Assembly: GCF_963860125.1 (NCBI RefSeq)
Contig: NZ_CAWLFA010000001.1
Coordinates: 868,001-932,000, forward strand
Source: Picosynechococcus sp. PCC 7002
GTDB lineage: Bacteria; Cyanobacteriota; Cyanobacteriia; Cyanobacteriales; MRBY01
DNA length: 64,000 nucleotides
Direction: 5' to 3'
The translations under genes and the position numbers were made by a program. The notes under the pieces were generated by a model. It ran no database searches, was not told the DNA's origin, and saw nothing but the letters and a program-made list of their open reading frames with translations. Each line of letters begins with the position of its first letter. The stretch's first letter is position 1. This document shows, in pieces, positions 42,818 through 51,946 of this stretch.

Positions 42818-42909
42818 GACTTCCCTTAGAAAACTTTTTTAAAAAGCTTGACACAAGATCGCCAAAGTCACAATAATTGAAGTTTGTGTGAATTAGAGTA
42901 GACAAACCC

Positions 42910-44241
42910 TTGGCTAACGTAGTTGTCATTGGTGCCCAATGGGGTGACGAAGGAAAAGGAAAGATCACGGATTTACTGAGCAAATCCGCCGATGTTGTCG
43001 TGCGCTCCCAAGGGGGCGTGAATGCAGGACACACCGTCGTTGTGCAGGGACAAACTTTTAAGCTTCATCTAATCCCTTCCGGCATTTTATATCCAGATAC
43101 CGAATGTATCATCGGCTCAGGGACGGTCATTGACCCGAAAGTCCTCCTCGAAGAAATTGATCAGCTCCACCGTCTGAATGTTTCGACGGAAAATCTGTTT
43201 ATTTCCCAAACCGCCCACGTGACGATGCCCTACCACCGTTTAATCGATGGGGCCTCTGAAGAAATGCGCGGCGATCGCAAAATTGGCACCACCGGACGGG
43301 GAATCGGCCCGACCTATGCCGATAAGTCCGAACGGACGGGGGTACGAGTTCTAGACCTCATGGATCTTGATAACTCCCAAGACAAATTCGTTTGGGCGAT
43401 CAAATACAAAAACGTCATTCTCGAAAAACTCTACGATCTGCCTCCCCTAGATCCCCAGGAAGTCATCGAAGAATATCGTGCCTATGCCGATGCGCTACGT
43501 CCCCACGTCGTAGACAGTTCCCTGAAGGTTTTTGAAGGCGTCAACGCGAAGAAAAATATCCTCTTTGAAGGCGCCCAGGGCACACTCCTCGATATTGACC
43601 ACGGAACCTATCCTTACGTCACCTCCTCTAACCCCATTGCTGGGGGGGCTTGTGTTGGTGCTGGCATTGGCCCCACCATCATTGACCGCGTGATTGGCGT
43701 CGCTAAAGCCTACACCACACGGGTCGGCGAAGGGCCGTTCCCTACAGAACTCGACGACGAGATCGGTGAACTCCTTGGCCATGTGGGTGCAGAATTTGGG
43801 ACAACCACGGGGCGGCGGCGGCGCTGCGGCTGGTTTGATGCCGTTATTGGACGTTACGCGGCACGGATTAATGGCCTAGATTGTCTAGCGATTACTAAAT
43901 TAGATGTGCTCGATTCCCTCGATGAGATCAAGGTCTGTGTGGCCTACGAAATCGACGGGGAAGCTTGTGAACACTTCCCGAGTAATGCTAATCTGTTTGC
44001 TCGTTGCCAGCCGATTTACAAGACAATGCCCGGCTGGAAACAGCCCACGAGTGATTGTCGTTCCCTCGATGAGTTGCCCAAGGAAGCGCTTGCCTACTTG
44101 AAATTCCTAGCAGAACTAATGGACGTGCCGATCGCCATTGTTTCTCTAGGGGCAGGTCGAGAACAAACCATCATCGTCGAAGACCCAATCCATGGTCCCA
44201 AACGGGCTTTGTTGGATCGTAACGGTGAACCCATCGGCTAA
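42910..44241 (+). CDS. purA: adenylosuccinate synthetase
   Basis: PurA joins IMP and aspartate with GTP in the first committed step to AMP. The 443-residue protein begins with a TTG start (MANVVVIGAQWGDEGKGKIT); no ATG lies nearby, and the family requires the glycine-rich QWGDEGKGK loop at residues 10-18. Other hallmarks include GGVNAGHTVV, IGTTGRGIGPTYADK and GTTTGRRRRCGWFD. It is divergent from dapB, and rplY follows 55 nt downstream. Confidence 0.96.
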   Translation: MANVVVIGAQWGDEGKGKITDLLSKSADVVVRSQGGVNAGHTVVVQGQTFKLHLIPSGILYPDTECIIGSGTVIDPKVLLEEIDQLHRLNVSTENLFISQTAHVTMPYHRLIDGASEEMRGDRKIGTTGRGIGPTYADKSERTGVRVLDLMDLDNSQDKFVWAIKYKNVILEKLYDLPPLDPQEVIEEYRAYADALRPHVVDSSLKVFEGVNAKKNILFEGAQGTLLDIDHGTYPYVTSSNPIAGGACVGAGIGPTIIDRVIGVAKAYTTRVGEGPFPTELDDEIGELLGHVGAEFGTTTGRRRRCGWFDAVIGRYAARINGLDCLAITKLDVLDSLDEIKVCVAYEIDGEACEHFPSNANLFARCQPIYKTMPGWKQPTSDCRSLDELPKEALAYLKFLAELMDVPIAIVSLGAGREQTIIVEDPIHGPKRALLDRNGEPIG

Positions 44242-44296
44242 GCCTGCTATTTTTTAACTTTTTATTTTCTAACGCTATTTATTTAGGTTATTTCCC

Positions 44297-44590
44297 ATGT
44301 CTTTAACGATTGAATGTCAAGCTCGCCCTGAAGGGGTTAACCCCCGTGCACTCCGCCGTGACGGCCTCCTACCCGTCAACCTCTATGGCCATAAGGGTGC
44401 TGATTCTGATGTTTTTGTGGTGAACTACAAAGACGCCCTAACGTTGCTGAAAAAAGTAACCCCCAACGAAACCGTAGTTGAAGTCAAAACCCCCGATTGG
44501 TCTGGCACTGCAGTTGTGCGAGAAATCCAGTCCCACCCCTGGAAGCGGAATTTACTACACCTCAGCTTTTTCCACACGGATGCTGCGTAA
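44297..44590 (+). CDS. rplY: 50S ribosomal protein L25 (bL25), short form
   Basis: A 97-residue protein that corresponds to the 5S-rRNA-binding domain only, without the CTC C-terminal domain found in many bacteria. The start MSLTIECQARPEGVNPRALR, the following GLLPVNLYG and the HPWKRNLLHLSFFH block match the family. Cyanobacteria often carry this form. It follows purA closely, and the stem-loop at 44620 ends the transcript. Confidence 0.93.
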   Translation: MSLTIECQARPEGVNPRALRRDGLLPVNLYGHKGADSDVFVVNYKDALTLLKKVTPNETVVEVKTPDWSGTAVVREIQSHPWKRNLLHLSFFHTDAA

Positions 44591-44619
44591 GGACACCTAA
44601 TTTGATTGGTTAAGATGGG

Positions 44620-44649
44620 GAGGGCGTCACAGAAAGTGCCCTCTTTTTT
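44620..44649 (+). terminator. rho-independent terminator after rplY
   Basis: GAGGGC (44620-44625) pairs with GCCCTC (44638-44643), followed by TTTTTT. It lies between rplY and pyrB. Confidence 0.85.
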
Positions 44650-44676
44650 GTGGCTTGATAGTGAATGGGAACAGTT

Positions 44677-45687
44677 ATGACAACGGCAACGGCCACCTGG
44701 ACAAGGCGACATATTCTGTCACTGATGGATTTTTCGGTGGCGGAACTGGATGCGGTACTGCAGACGACCACTAGCTTACGGGATGTCTTATTTCGTCGCA
44801 TGAAGAAGGTGCCCGCGCTGCAAGGGCAGGTGGTCACAAATATGTTTTTTGAGCCATCGACCCGTACCCGGAGTAGTTTTGAGTTGGCGGCGAAACGGCT
44901 TTCGGCGGATGTAATGAATTTTGCGCCGGGATCTTCGTCCCTGAGTAAGGGGGAAACGATTTTGGATACAGCGAAGACTTATCTGGCCATGGGGGCAGAC
45001 ATTATGGTGATTCGCCACCAGCAATCGGGTGTTCCCCAGGCGATCGCCGCCGAGATGGATCGGATAAATTCAGGCGTCAGTATTCTCAATGCGGGGGATG
45101 GCCTCCACGCCCACCCGTCCCAAGCCCTATTGGATCTGTTTACCATTTGCCGGGTACTCGATCCCGAAAATCCCCGGTGTGAACTTTTGCGGGGCAAAAA
45201 AATTGCCATTGTCGGGGATATTATGCACTCTCGGGTGGCCCGCTCGAATATTTGGAGTTTGACCACCGCTGGGGCCGATGTCCACTTAGCCGCGCCGCCC
45301 ACTTTGCTCCCAGAAGGATTTCGGGAATTTGCCACGGACGCCGCGGGAAGCCTCAAGCTCCACTGGGACATTGAACCTGCTCTCAAAGACGCCGATTTTG
45401 TGATGACCCTCCGCCTGCAACATGAGCGGATGACCGCCCATCTCCTCCCCAGTTTGCGGGAATATCATCAACGGTTTGGCATTACAGGCGATCGCCTTAA
45501 ATTTTGTCAACCAGATGTTAAAGTGCTCCATCCGGGGCCTGTGAATCGTGGCGTGGAACTTGCCTCCGATGTGATGGATCATCCCGCCCTCAGTCTTGTT
45601 TCTGAGCAGGTGACCAATGGCGTCGCTGTACGGATGGCGTTGCTTTATCTCATCGGTAGCAGTAAGGCCAATGGTTCTCTCAATTAA
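44677..45687 (+). CDS. pyrB: aspartate carbamoyltransferase catalytic subunit
   Basis: PyrB condenses carbamoyl phosphate and aspartate in pyrimidine synthesis. The start used is ATG 44677 (MTTATATWTRRHILSLMDFS), giving 336 residues; an ATG four codons upstream is also possible. The carbamoyl-phosphate loop FFEPSTRTRSSFELAAKRL, the later QQSGVPQAIA region, NAGDGLHAHPSQALLDLFTI, and the C-terminal HPGPVNRGVEL are all present. No pyrI regulatory subunit is nearby. It converges on amsA, 16 nt apart, without a clear terminator. Confidence 0.95.
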   Translation: MTTATATWTRRHILSLMDFSVAELDAVLQTTTSLRDVLFRRMKKVPALQGQVVTNMFFEPSTRTRSSFELAAKRLSADVMNFAPGSSSLSKGETILDTAKTYLAMGADIMVIRHQQSGVPQAIAAEMDRINSGVSILNAGDGLHAHPSQALLDLFTICRVLDPENPRCELLRGKKIAIVGDIMHSRVARSNIWSLTTAGADVHLAAPPTLLPEGFREFATDAAGSLKLHWDIEPALKDADFVMTLRLQHERMTAHLLPSLREYHQRFGITGDRLKFCQPDVKVLHPGPVNRGVELASDVMDHPALSLVSEQVTNGVAVRMALLYLIGSSKANGSLN

Positions 45688-45703
45688 GCATTGGCGCAAT
45701 AAC

Positions 45704-47689
45704 CTATAGCAAAGTTGTGGTCAGACTCGGCTGCATTTTACTCAACCAATAAAACTGGAACGGTGCCAGCACAAGTTGTTTTTCAAAAATTTCCGGTGCA
45801 TTTTGACTGTATAAATCAATCAATAAATCCTGGTCATGGCAATCAAAAGGATGACAGGCTAAGTGACTAAGATCTAAATTTTGATAGTCCGGTGAAAAAT
45901 TTCCAATGACTAAAATATGATCCCGTTTATTGGGACTAATGCGCACAAACCCAAATAGGTGCGGATTATCAATGGATAACAGTTGACGATTATTAAAATC
46001 AGCAAAAGCAGGAATTGCTTTACGTACCACAATCATGTGTTGTAAAGCAGAAAAAATACGGTGTTCAATGGTGCCTTCAATATGTCGTAGTTCTGCTTTT
46101 TTCCAGTTGATTTTAGGCCGATGAGCCCAGCGAGTATCATTGGCTTTACTCAAATTTCCCATGTAGGAATAATCATTTAAAGTGCCAATTTCATCGCCAT
46201 AATAGATTAGTGGAATGCCCCCAAAGGAAAAAATAATACTGTAGAGCAATAAAATATGTTTGATAATGATCGCTATTTTTTGCTGGTCGTTGGCCTCAAT
46301 AGCTGTTTCTAAGCCCATTAAAGACGTCAGAGTACCTGAAATACGGGCATCGTCATTTTTAGAATTTTGACCAAACAGTAAACCCCTCGCATCGGTGCCT
46401 TCAAATTGGCCACAAAAATAGTCAATGAGAAACCGTCGGTGGGATTTTGGGTCATAGCCTGCCTGAGCGATGTCTGCATCGGTAAACCCCAGGCCAATGT
46501 CATCATGGCAGCGGATATAATTGAGCCAGGTGGCGCGGTCCAGCTTTGCCGGAATATTTTTGAGTCCTTGGATTAAAAGTTTGGCATTCTTGGTGGCGGC
46601 GGCATCCCACAGGAGGGCCATGAGCGTGGCATTGTAGGCAATTTCACATTCCTTGGCGTTGATCGCATCTTCCCCGAAATACCGCACAATTTCTACGGGG
46701 GCAACGATCGCCTCGGCAATGAAAATGACCCCTGGGGCGGTAATTTGGCAGCAGTCTTTGAAGATCTGCAAAATCATGTGGGCTTCTTTTTCGTTTTGAC
46801 TCTGGCTGCCGATCTTTTTCCATAGAAAAGCGACCGCATCGAGCCGCAGCACATCAACGCCTTGGTTGGCCCAAAAAAGAATAATATCGACCATTTCAAT
46901 GAGCACCGCCGGGTTTTGATAATTAAGATCCCATTGGTAGTTATTAAAAACAGTCATCACCCATTTTTGTAATTCTTCATCCCAGGTAAAATTACCCGGA
47001 GCCGTTTCTGGAAAAATTTCTGGAAGATTTTTTTCAAACATGTCGGGAATATCCCGCGTGTCGAACATATAATAATATTTTTGATATTTTTTGTCCCCTT
47101 TACGTGCTTTTTGTGCCCATTCGTGTTCGTTTGAAGTGTGATTAATTACAATATCGAGGGCCAACAAAATTTCTTTTTGGCGAAAGATTTCTACGAGGTG
47201 TTGGAGATCCTGGAGGGTGCCAATTTTGGGGTTAATTTGTCGATAATTACTAATCGCATAGCCGCCGTCACTGGCATGGCGGGGACATTCTAAAATCGGC
47301 ATAATGTGGATGAAATTAACCCCTAATTCGCTGAAATAGGCAACGCGATCGCCTAGGTCTTGGAGATCGTCGGCAAAGCCATCGGCATACAAAGTCATAC
47401 CGACCCATTGGGATTCAAGAAACCAGTTAAAGTTTTTTTCCCGTACTAAATCAGTCTGTTTAAATTCTGGCGATCGCCCAATGTATTGATAGGCCATCAC
47501 TTCGACCAGTCTCAGCAGTTGCGCCTTAAAGTCTGAGCGGCGACCATAGAGTTTATAAAAGAGAGAGAAAAGGCTATAGAAGTTTGCTCCTAAACGGGTA
47601 TAAAAATGACTTAATTCTTGTTCTTTGAGTTCGGGCCTTAATTGATCTAAAATCTCATTTAAAATCGAGTGAGAAAACTGTTCGTACAT
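45704..47689 (-). CDS. amsA: amylosucrase (GH13)
   Basis: A 661-residue GH13 family enzyme. The barrel motifs are DIVINHTS (179-186), the nucleophile Asp284 in VLRLDAVAF, the acid/base Glu326 in VIFIAEAIV, and Asp396 in RCHDDIGL. The N-terminal helical domain (about 1-90) and the WNYQWDLNYQNP-type insertion, here NNYQWDLNYQNPAVL, point to amylosucrase rather than amylase. Amylosucrase splits sucrose and transfers glucose to a glucan, releasing fructose. In PCC 7002 the homologous gene is clustered with fructokinase and the sucrose-synthesis genes, as here. The 110-nt gap and a TATAAA element before the gene suggest a promoter of its own. Confidence 0.9.
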   Translation of the reverse strand: MYEQFSHSILNEILDQLRPELKEQELSHFYTRLGANFYSLFSLFYKLYGRRSDFKAQLLRLVEVMAYQYIGRSPEFKQTDLVREKNFNWFLESQWVGMTLYADGFADDLQDLGDRVAYFSELGVNFIHIMPILECPRHASDGGYAISNYRQINPKIGTLQDLQHLVEIFRQKEILLALDIVINHTSNEHEWAQKARKGDKKYQKYYYMFDTRDIPDMFEKNLPEIFPETAPGNFTWDEELQKWVMTVFNNYQWDLNYQNPAVLIEMVDIILFWANQGVDVLRLDAVAFLWKKIGSQSQNEKEAHMILQIFKDCCQITAPGVIFIAEAIVAPVEIVRYFGEDAINAKECEIAYNATLMALLWDAAATKNAKLLIQGLKNIPAKLDRATWLNYIRCHDDIGLGFTDADIAQAGYDPKSHRRFLIDYFCGQFEGTDARGLLFGQNSKNDDARISGTLTSLMGLETAIEANDQQKIAIIIKHILLLYSIIFSFGGIPLIYYGDEIGTLNDYSYMGNLSKANDTRWAHRPKINWKKAELRHIEGTIEHRIFSALQHMIVVRKAIPAFADFNNRQLLSIDNPHLFGFVRISPNKRDHILVIGNFSPDYQNLDLSHLACHPFDCHDQDLLIDLYSQNAPEIFEKQLVLAPFQFYWLSKMQPSLTTTLL

Positions 47690-47724
47690 AGCCCGAAACC
47701 TAAAGTTTAGAAAATTGAACCGTA

Positions 47725-47730
47725 TTTATA
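47725..47730 (-). promoter_or_regulatory. candidate -10 box of amsA
   Basis: TATAAA on the minus strand, 35 nt upstream of the amsA start, in the gap after frkA. TTGCAA lies 15 nt upstream as a poor -35. Confidence 0.3.
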
Positions 47731-47799
47731 GTAAAGCAAAGGTGCTTGCAAAAAACCGTTTGCAGAAAATTAAATGAGTACTGGGTTAACTCCAAGCAA

Positions 47800-48681
47800 T
47801 TATAACCGCCAGGCCTGAATAAAAGGTTGATAAAATCGGGGATCTTCACTTACCGCACCACGAATCCCCACAATAGCGCTGGCAAAGGCTTGCGCCCGTT
47901 CTAGGGTTAGGACAGATGGCCAATCATTCATAAGCCCCAATAAGCAAATACTACAAAAAGCATCCCCAGCTCCAACCGTATCAACCACAGTGGTATTTTG
48001 GAGAGGAGAAATTTGTTGGCGATCGCCTTGGGTGTAGAGACTCGCACCGGCTTCTCCCGCTGTTAGGATAATATGCCGTAGCGAATTCTGATTCAATAAA
48101 TGATCGATGGCAAGGTTAGTTGAGGAAAACTCAGGTGTTAATAACCTTAATTCTTCGGTATTTAATTTCACATATTGACTGGCAGCTAGGGCAGAAGCAA
48201 TAGTTTCTAATGTCCACCAGGGTTGACGTAAATTCACATCAAAAAAAATCTGGTCTGCTCGTTGCTGTAGTGCCCTAAAACTGGCTTGAGAAACAGCATT
48301 TCTAAGGGCAAGACTGCCATGGTAAAGCCAAAATTTATCTTCTAATATGGGAAACTGTTGACTATTAATAAAATCATAGGCGCAGTCGGCAGTGATTTCA
48401 TATTGGGGTTGACCCTTTTCCAGGGTGACTTTAACGGTTCCGGTGGGGTGAATTTTATCTATTTGAAGACCAGCAAGGGTCATCTGCCAAGCCTGCATTT
48501 TGGTTTGAATTGTTGCCCCAAGATCATCGGTTCCAATCCGAGAAATTAACAAAGGATTGGCCCCAAACGCCTTTAGATGCCAGGCCACATTGAAGGGAGC
48601 TCCCCCCAGCTTTCTATCATTGTCGGGAAAAATATCCCACAACACTTCACCAAAAATTACAATATTTTTTGCCATAGTCAA
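47800..48681 (-). CDS. frkA: fructokinase (PfkB family)
   Basis: A 293-residue ribokinase-fold sugar kinase. It has the N-terminal GEVLWDIFPDNDRKLGGAPF substrate motif typical of fructokinases and the C-terminal PfkB signature DTVGAGDAFCSICLLGL, whose Asp is the catalytic base. It phosphorylates fructose to fructose-6-phosphate. In this cluster it would recycle the fructose released by amylosucrase, or reuse it for sucrose synthesis. It starts 8 nt after sppA, so co-transcription is likely. A second start at Met3 is possible. Confidence 0.93.
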   Translation of the reverse strand: MTMAKNIVIFGEVLWDIFPDNDRKLGGAPFNVAWHLKAFGANPLLISRIGTDDLGATIQTKMQAWQMTLAGLQIDKIHPTGTVKVTLEKGQPQYEITADCAYDFINSQQFPILEDKFWLYHGSLALRNAVSQASFRALQQRADQIFFDVNLRQPWWTLETIASALAASQYVKLNTEELRLLTPEFSSTNLAIDHLLNQNSLRHIILTAGEAGASLYTQGDRQQISPLQNTTVVDTVGAGDAFCSICLLGLMNDWPSVLTLERAQAFASAIVGIRGAVSEDPRFYQPFIQAWRL

Positions 48682-48689
48682 ATGTTTCC

Positions 48690-49523
48690 TTAGGTGGAAT
48701 TAAGCCATTGTTGATATTCAGGAAAGTAGTAAAAAATGCCCTCTAAAATTCCAGCACTATAATTGCCATTCATACCTAAACAATTACCCTGAGCAAAATA
48801 AAGTGAGGCTTGATCATGGGCATCTTGAAGTTTTTTTCTTAATTCTTGGTGGGCATTGGCCACAAGCACCGCAGGAATGGGACTGCTTAAAACTGCCTCA
48901 TCATTGCCGCTATCCCCAGCAAAAATCGTTTGTGCCAAAGAAAATTTTTGGGTAGCCATCAAAAAAGAAATAGCTTGATATTTATTCGCTTGGGAAGGCA
49001 AGATATCTAATAAGCCTATTTGCTTTTCTTCATCAACGCTCCAGATTAAATGGGTGGAAAAATCATGTTTTTCTAAAAGTGTTTTGATTTCAATTAATAA
49101 TTGTTGAGTATCTGCTTGAAGATCGACGTAATAACTCAGTTTATAGTGGCTTTGTTTGGCTGATTCCTGGAGTTGGAGAGCCGGGTGATTGGCAAGGCGG
49201 TGATAGATGGCGATCGCCCCCTGTTTTGGCCAGTCCGTCGCAAGGTGATCATCCCAGGTTTGCCAGCGGTGCCATTGGGAATTTTGCCAAGTATAAATAC
49301 TGCTACCCACATCGGCGATCGCAAATTGGGGGTGAGGCAGTTGATAGTCTAAAATCGCCTGATCAATTAAAGCTAAATGGCGTCCCGTGACATAGGCTAA
49401 AGTTACTTGGGGCTGGGCAACAAATTGACGGAAATAAGCCCTTGCCTGGGGAGATTCTGGGGCGGCACCATTGGGAATCAAAGTGCGATCTAGATCAGTA
49501 CATAACAGCAAGCGATCAGTCAT
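48690..49523 (-). CDS. sppA: sucrose-phosphate phosphatase
   Basis: The HAD-family phosphatase removes phosphate from sucrose-6-phosphate, the last step of sucrose synthesis. I choose the ATG at 49523, giving 277 residues that start MTDRLLLCTDLDRTLIPNG. The nucleophile motif DLDRT (Asp10, Asp12) is intact, as are the later GDSGND metal-binding residues. The start overlaps the spsA stop by 8 nt (ATGACTGA), a coupled arrangement. The upstream ATG at 49541 would deepen the overlap and adds residues not expected in the family. Confidence 0.94.
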   Translation of the reverse strand: MTDRLLLCTDLDRTLIPNGAAPESPQARAYFRQFVAQPQVTLAYVTGRHLALIDQAILDYQLPHPQFAIADVGSSIYTWQNSQWHRWQTWDDHLATDWPKQGAIAIYHRLANHPALQLQESAKQSHYKLSYYVDLQADTQQLLIEIKTLLEKHDFSTHLIWSVDEEKQIGLLDILPSQANKYQAISFLMATQKFSLAQTIFAGDSGNDEAVLSSPIPAVLVANAHQELRKKLQDAHDQASLYFAQGNCLGMNGNYSAGILEGIFYYFPEYQQWLNST

Positions 49524-51675
49524 GATTTTGTCCCGTCGCACGACATAATTCTAAGAAATTATAGTGGGCTAAACCATCTAAAATGCCAGCCGCAAATTCT
49601 TTTTCAGAAAAATAAATTGGTTGAATATTATTTAAATCCGAAAGCTCTTCCCGGTGGCGATTTTTAACCACCACAGACAAACTATTGCCTAACATCATGT
49701 CTTCATCGGCCCCAGAACCACCCACCGTTAGAATGCGGTTGAGGGGAATTTCCCACTGTTCTGCAAACCAGCGTAACCCGTAACCTTTTGAGGCGCGAAT
49801 TGGTACAACATCAAGATATTGACCAAAGGAAAACATAACATTTACAGTCTGATCATTTTTAAATAAAATGCGTTTTAATTCCTCAACACTAGGGGCGATC
49901 GCCGGATCGTAAAAATAGCTAATCTTAAAGGTGCTTTGGAATAATTTGGGTTGAAGCTCTAACCCAGGTAAATCCCCTAACAGATCCACCACCCGTTGAC
50001 GATTCCAAAGATAATTAATGTGATTCGACCAAGCCCAATCTGGTGTCAATTGGGGTGCATAGTAAATTTCTGTGCCGAGGCTCGTCATCAACACATCCGG
50101 TTGGGGGATATTGTGTTCCCGCAAAACCTTGAGGGCCGCATCCAAACGCCTTCCAGTCGCAATACAAAAGGCAATTTCCTTACGGTGCTGATTGAGCAAA
50201 TCCACCAATGCTTGCAGGGCAAGCGGATCCCCCACCAAATTCTGATCGATGGTCGAAACAATCGCTCCCTGGTGATATAGGGCCGGGCGACGGGCGATCG
50301 CCAATTCCTGTCGGGACTCCGTGCGGTTCAAAATCGACTGCACCACTTCCATATACCGCTCCACATGGGACTGCCAAGTATATACCCGGCGCACATTGCG
50401 AATCCCCTGTTGCGAAAACGTTTGCCACCGTTGGGCGTCCCCTAAAATTTTGCTAATCTTCGCCGCAATATTCTGGGGTTCAAGGGGATTGACCAAATAG
50501 CCATTTTGACAATTTTTCAAAATATCCACTGGCCCCCCATCCTCAGTGGCCACAATGGGTAAACCGCTGGCTGCCGCCTCGATCAACGTCAAACCAAAGG
50601 GCTCCGTTAACGCTGGATTCACAAATACCCCTTGGGAAAGACTAGCCAGCCGATACAGTTCCCCAATTTCTTGGGCAGACAAAAATTTAGGGTAGGCCAC
50701 TTTGCCATACAGGTTGTAACGATCAATCGCCCATAACAATTCCGTAAAGATCGCCTGGGCATTGCTACTTAAATCCCGTGGATCATCCCGCGTACCCGAA
50801 AAAACCACCAAATTAGCCTGCTGTTGCAACGATGGTGATGTCCCAAAAGCTCGGATTAGGCCCAGAATATTTTTGCGCTGATCCAAACGGGACAAGGCTA
50901 AAATCATCGGCTTACGGGGTTCCTGCAAAAACACCGCCAATTTCTGCCAAACTGAACCTTGCCATTCATCACCCGTGGGGGGATAAAAACATTGCAGATC
51001 CGTCCCCGGTGGAATCACCCGCATATTTTCCGGATGGTAAAAATCGTACTGGGCATACTGACCCTGGATTTCCTGTTGGGTACTGGTAATCACCCTGGTC
51101 GCCGAGGCAAGGGTTTCTTCCTCCGCATTAATTCGCCGGGTCAAACGGTAACGACTCTCGATCAGTTCCCCTTTCACACCACTAGCAAGCAAGCGCTTAC
51201 GTTTGCTGCGACCGAGGGAATGGCCTGTGTGAAATAAAGGAATCCCTAGATGATTCGCTAGACGGATGCCCACATAACCGGCATCGGCATAATGACTGTG
51301 GATCAGATCCGGGAGCCTGGGTTGATGGTTGAGATAGGTTAAAGTGTTGTCTGCGAAATTATCGAGGTAATCCCACAGTTCTTCTTTGGGAATATAGTCA
51401 TCGATCCCGGCTGAGATGCGAATAATATTGGCTTTTTCGCTAATGGGTTCGCAAGACTGACCGTAATCGGCACTCACTTTTGGGTCAATGATCTGCTTGG
51501 TAATCAAATCGACCTGTTCAATGTCTGGGTGCTGGGCCAGGGCAGCCGCAAGTTCGACCACATATTTCGTCTGACCACCCGTATCAGCATCACGACCCAA
51601 TTCTAAATTTTGACTGCGGATAAGACCGTGAATACTGATTAAAACGATGTATCGAGGGGATTGGGGACGCATCAT
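49516..51675 (-). CDS. spsA: sucrose-phosphate synthase, GT4 with inactive SPP-like domain
   Basis: SPS makes sucrose-6-phosphate from UDP- (or ADP-)glucose and fructose-6-phosphate. With the start at ATG 51675 it has 719 residues, matching the family (about 720); a frame open to 51825 would add 50 unrelated residues. The GT4 part contains ISIHGLIRSQNLELGRDADT, then HTGHSLGRSKRKRLL and NPALTEPFGLTLIEAAA. The C-terminal 250 residues resemble sucrose-phosphate phosphatase, but the DxDxT nucleophile motif is replaced by TIDQN, so this domain should be catalytically dead, as known for cyanobacterial SPS. It heads the spsA-sppA-frkA-amsA cluster. Confidence 0.95.
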   Translation of the reverse strand: MMRPQSPRYIVLISIHGLIRSQNLELGRDADTGGQTKYVVELAAALAQHPDIEQVDLITKQIIDPKVSADYGQSCEPISEKANIIRISAGIDDYIPKEELWDYLDNFADNTLTYLNHQPRLPDLIHSHYADAGYVGIRLANHLGIPLFHTGHSLGRSKRKRLLASGVKGELIESRYRLTRRINAEEETLASATRVITSTQQEIQGQYAQYDFYHPENMRVIPPGTDLQCFYPPTGDEWQGSVWQKLAVFLQEPRKPMILALSRLDQRKNILGLIRAFGTSPSLQQQANLVVFSGTRDDPRDLSSNAQAIFTELLWAIDRYNLYGKVAYPKFLSAQEIGELYRLASLSQGVFVNPALTEPFGLTLIEAAASGLPIVATEDGGPVDILKNCQNGYLVNPLEPQNIAAKISKILGDAQRWQTFSQQGIRNVRRVYTWQSHVERYMEVVQSILNRTESRQELAIARRPALYHQGAIVSTIDQNLVGDPLALQALVDLLNQHRKEIAFCIATGRRLDAALKVLREHNIPQPDVLMTSLGTEIYYAPQLTPDWAWSNHINYLWNRQRVVDLLGDLPGLELQPKLFQSTFKISYFYDPAIAPSVEELKRILFKNDQTVNVMFSFGQYLDVVPIRASKGYGLRWFAEQWEIPLNRILTVGGSGADEDMMLGNSLSVVVKNRHREELSDLNNIQPIYFSEKEFAAGILDGLAHYNFLELCRATGQNHD

Positions 51676-51886
51676 CGTTGCTCTGGGGGCATACCCAATA
51701 TCAACCGTCGCAAGGGGTTTGGTTCTCGTTGAAAAATGAATCGCAAAACGCAACCAAAAGGTAACTGCTGTTGTGATGTTAGCGTACCCTTTAGCCCAGT
51801 AAGGATCCTTGAAAAATATCTTCATTAATCAAAAATTGGCCAAAGTAGGTCAATTTCTCTGGGCAATTTCCCTCGCTAAAGACCAT

Positions 51887-51905
51887 AAAAAACTCCCCCC
51901 GGGAG
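51887..51905 (-). terminator. rho-independent terminator of folD
   Basis: On the minus strand CTCCC and GGGAG form a 5-bp stem with a three-base loop and are followed by TTTTTT. It lies about 42 nt beyond the folD stop. Confidence 0.65.
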
Positions 51906-51946
51906 GAGAGAAAATTTCATACAAATCTGTACCTAAAAATAAATGC

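Noticed and set aside
51676..51825. 50-residue N-terminal extension of SPS
   Set aside because: The reading frame is open, but homologues start at the residues encoded from 51675, and the total length of 719 residues then matches the family.
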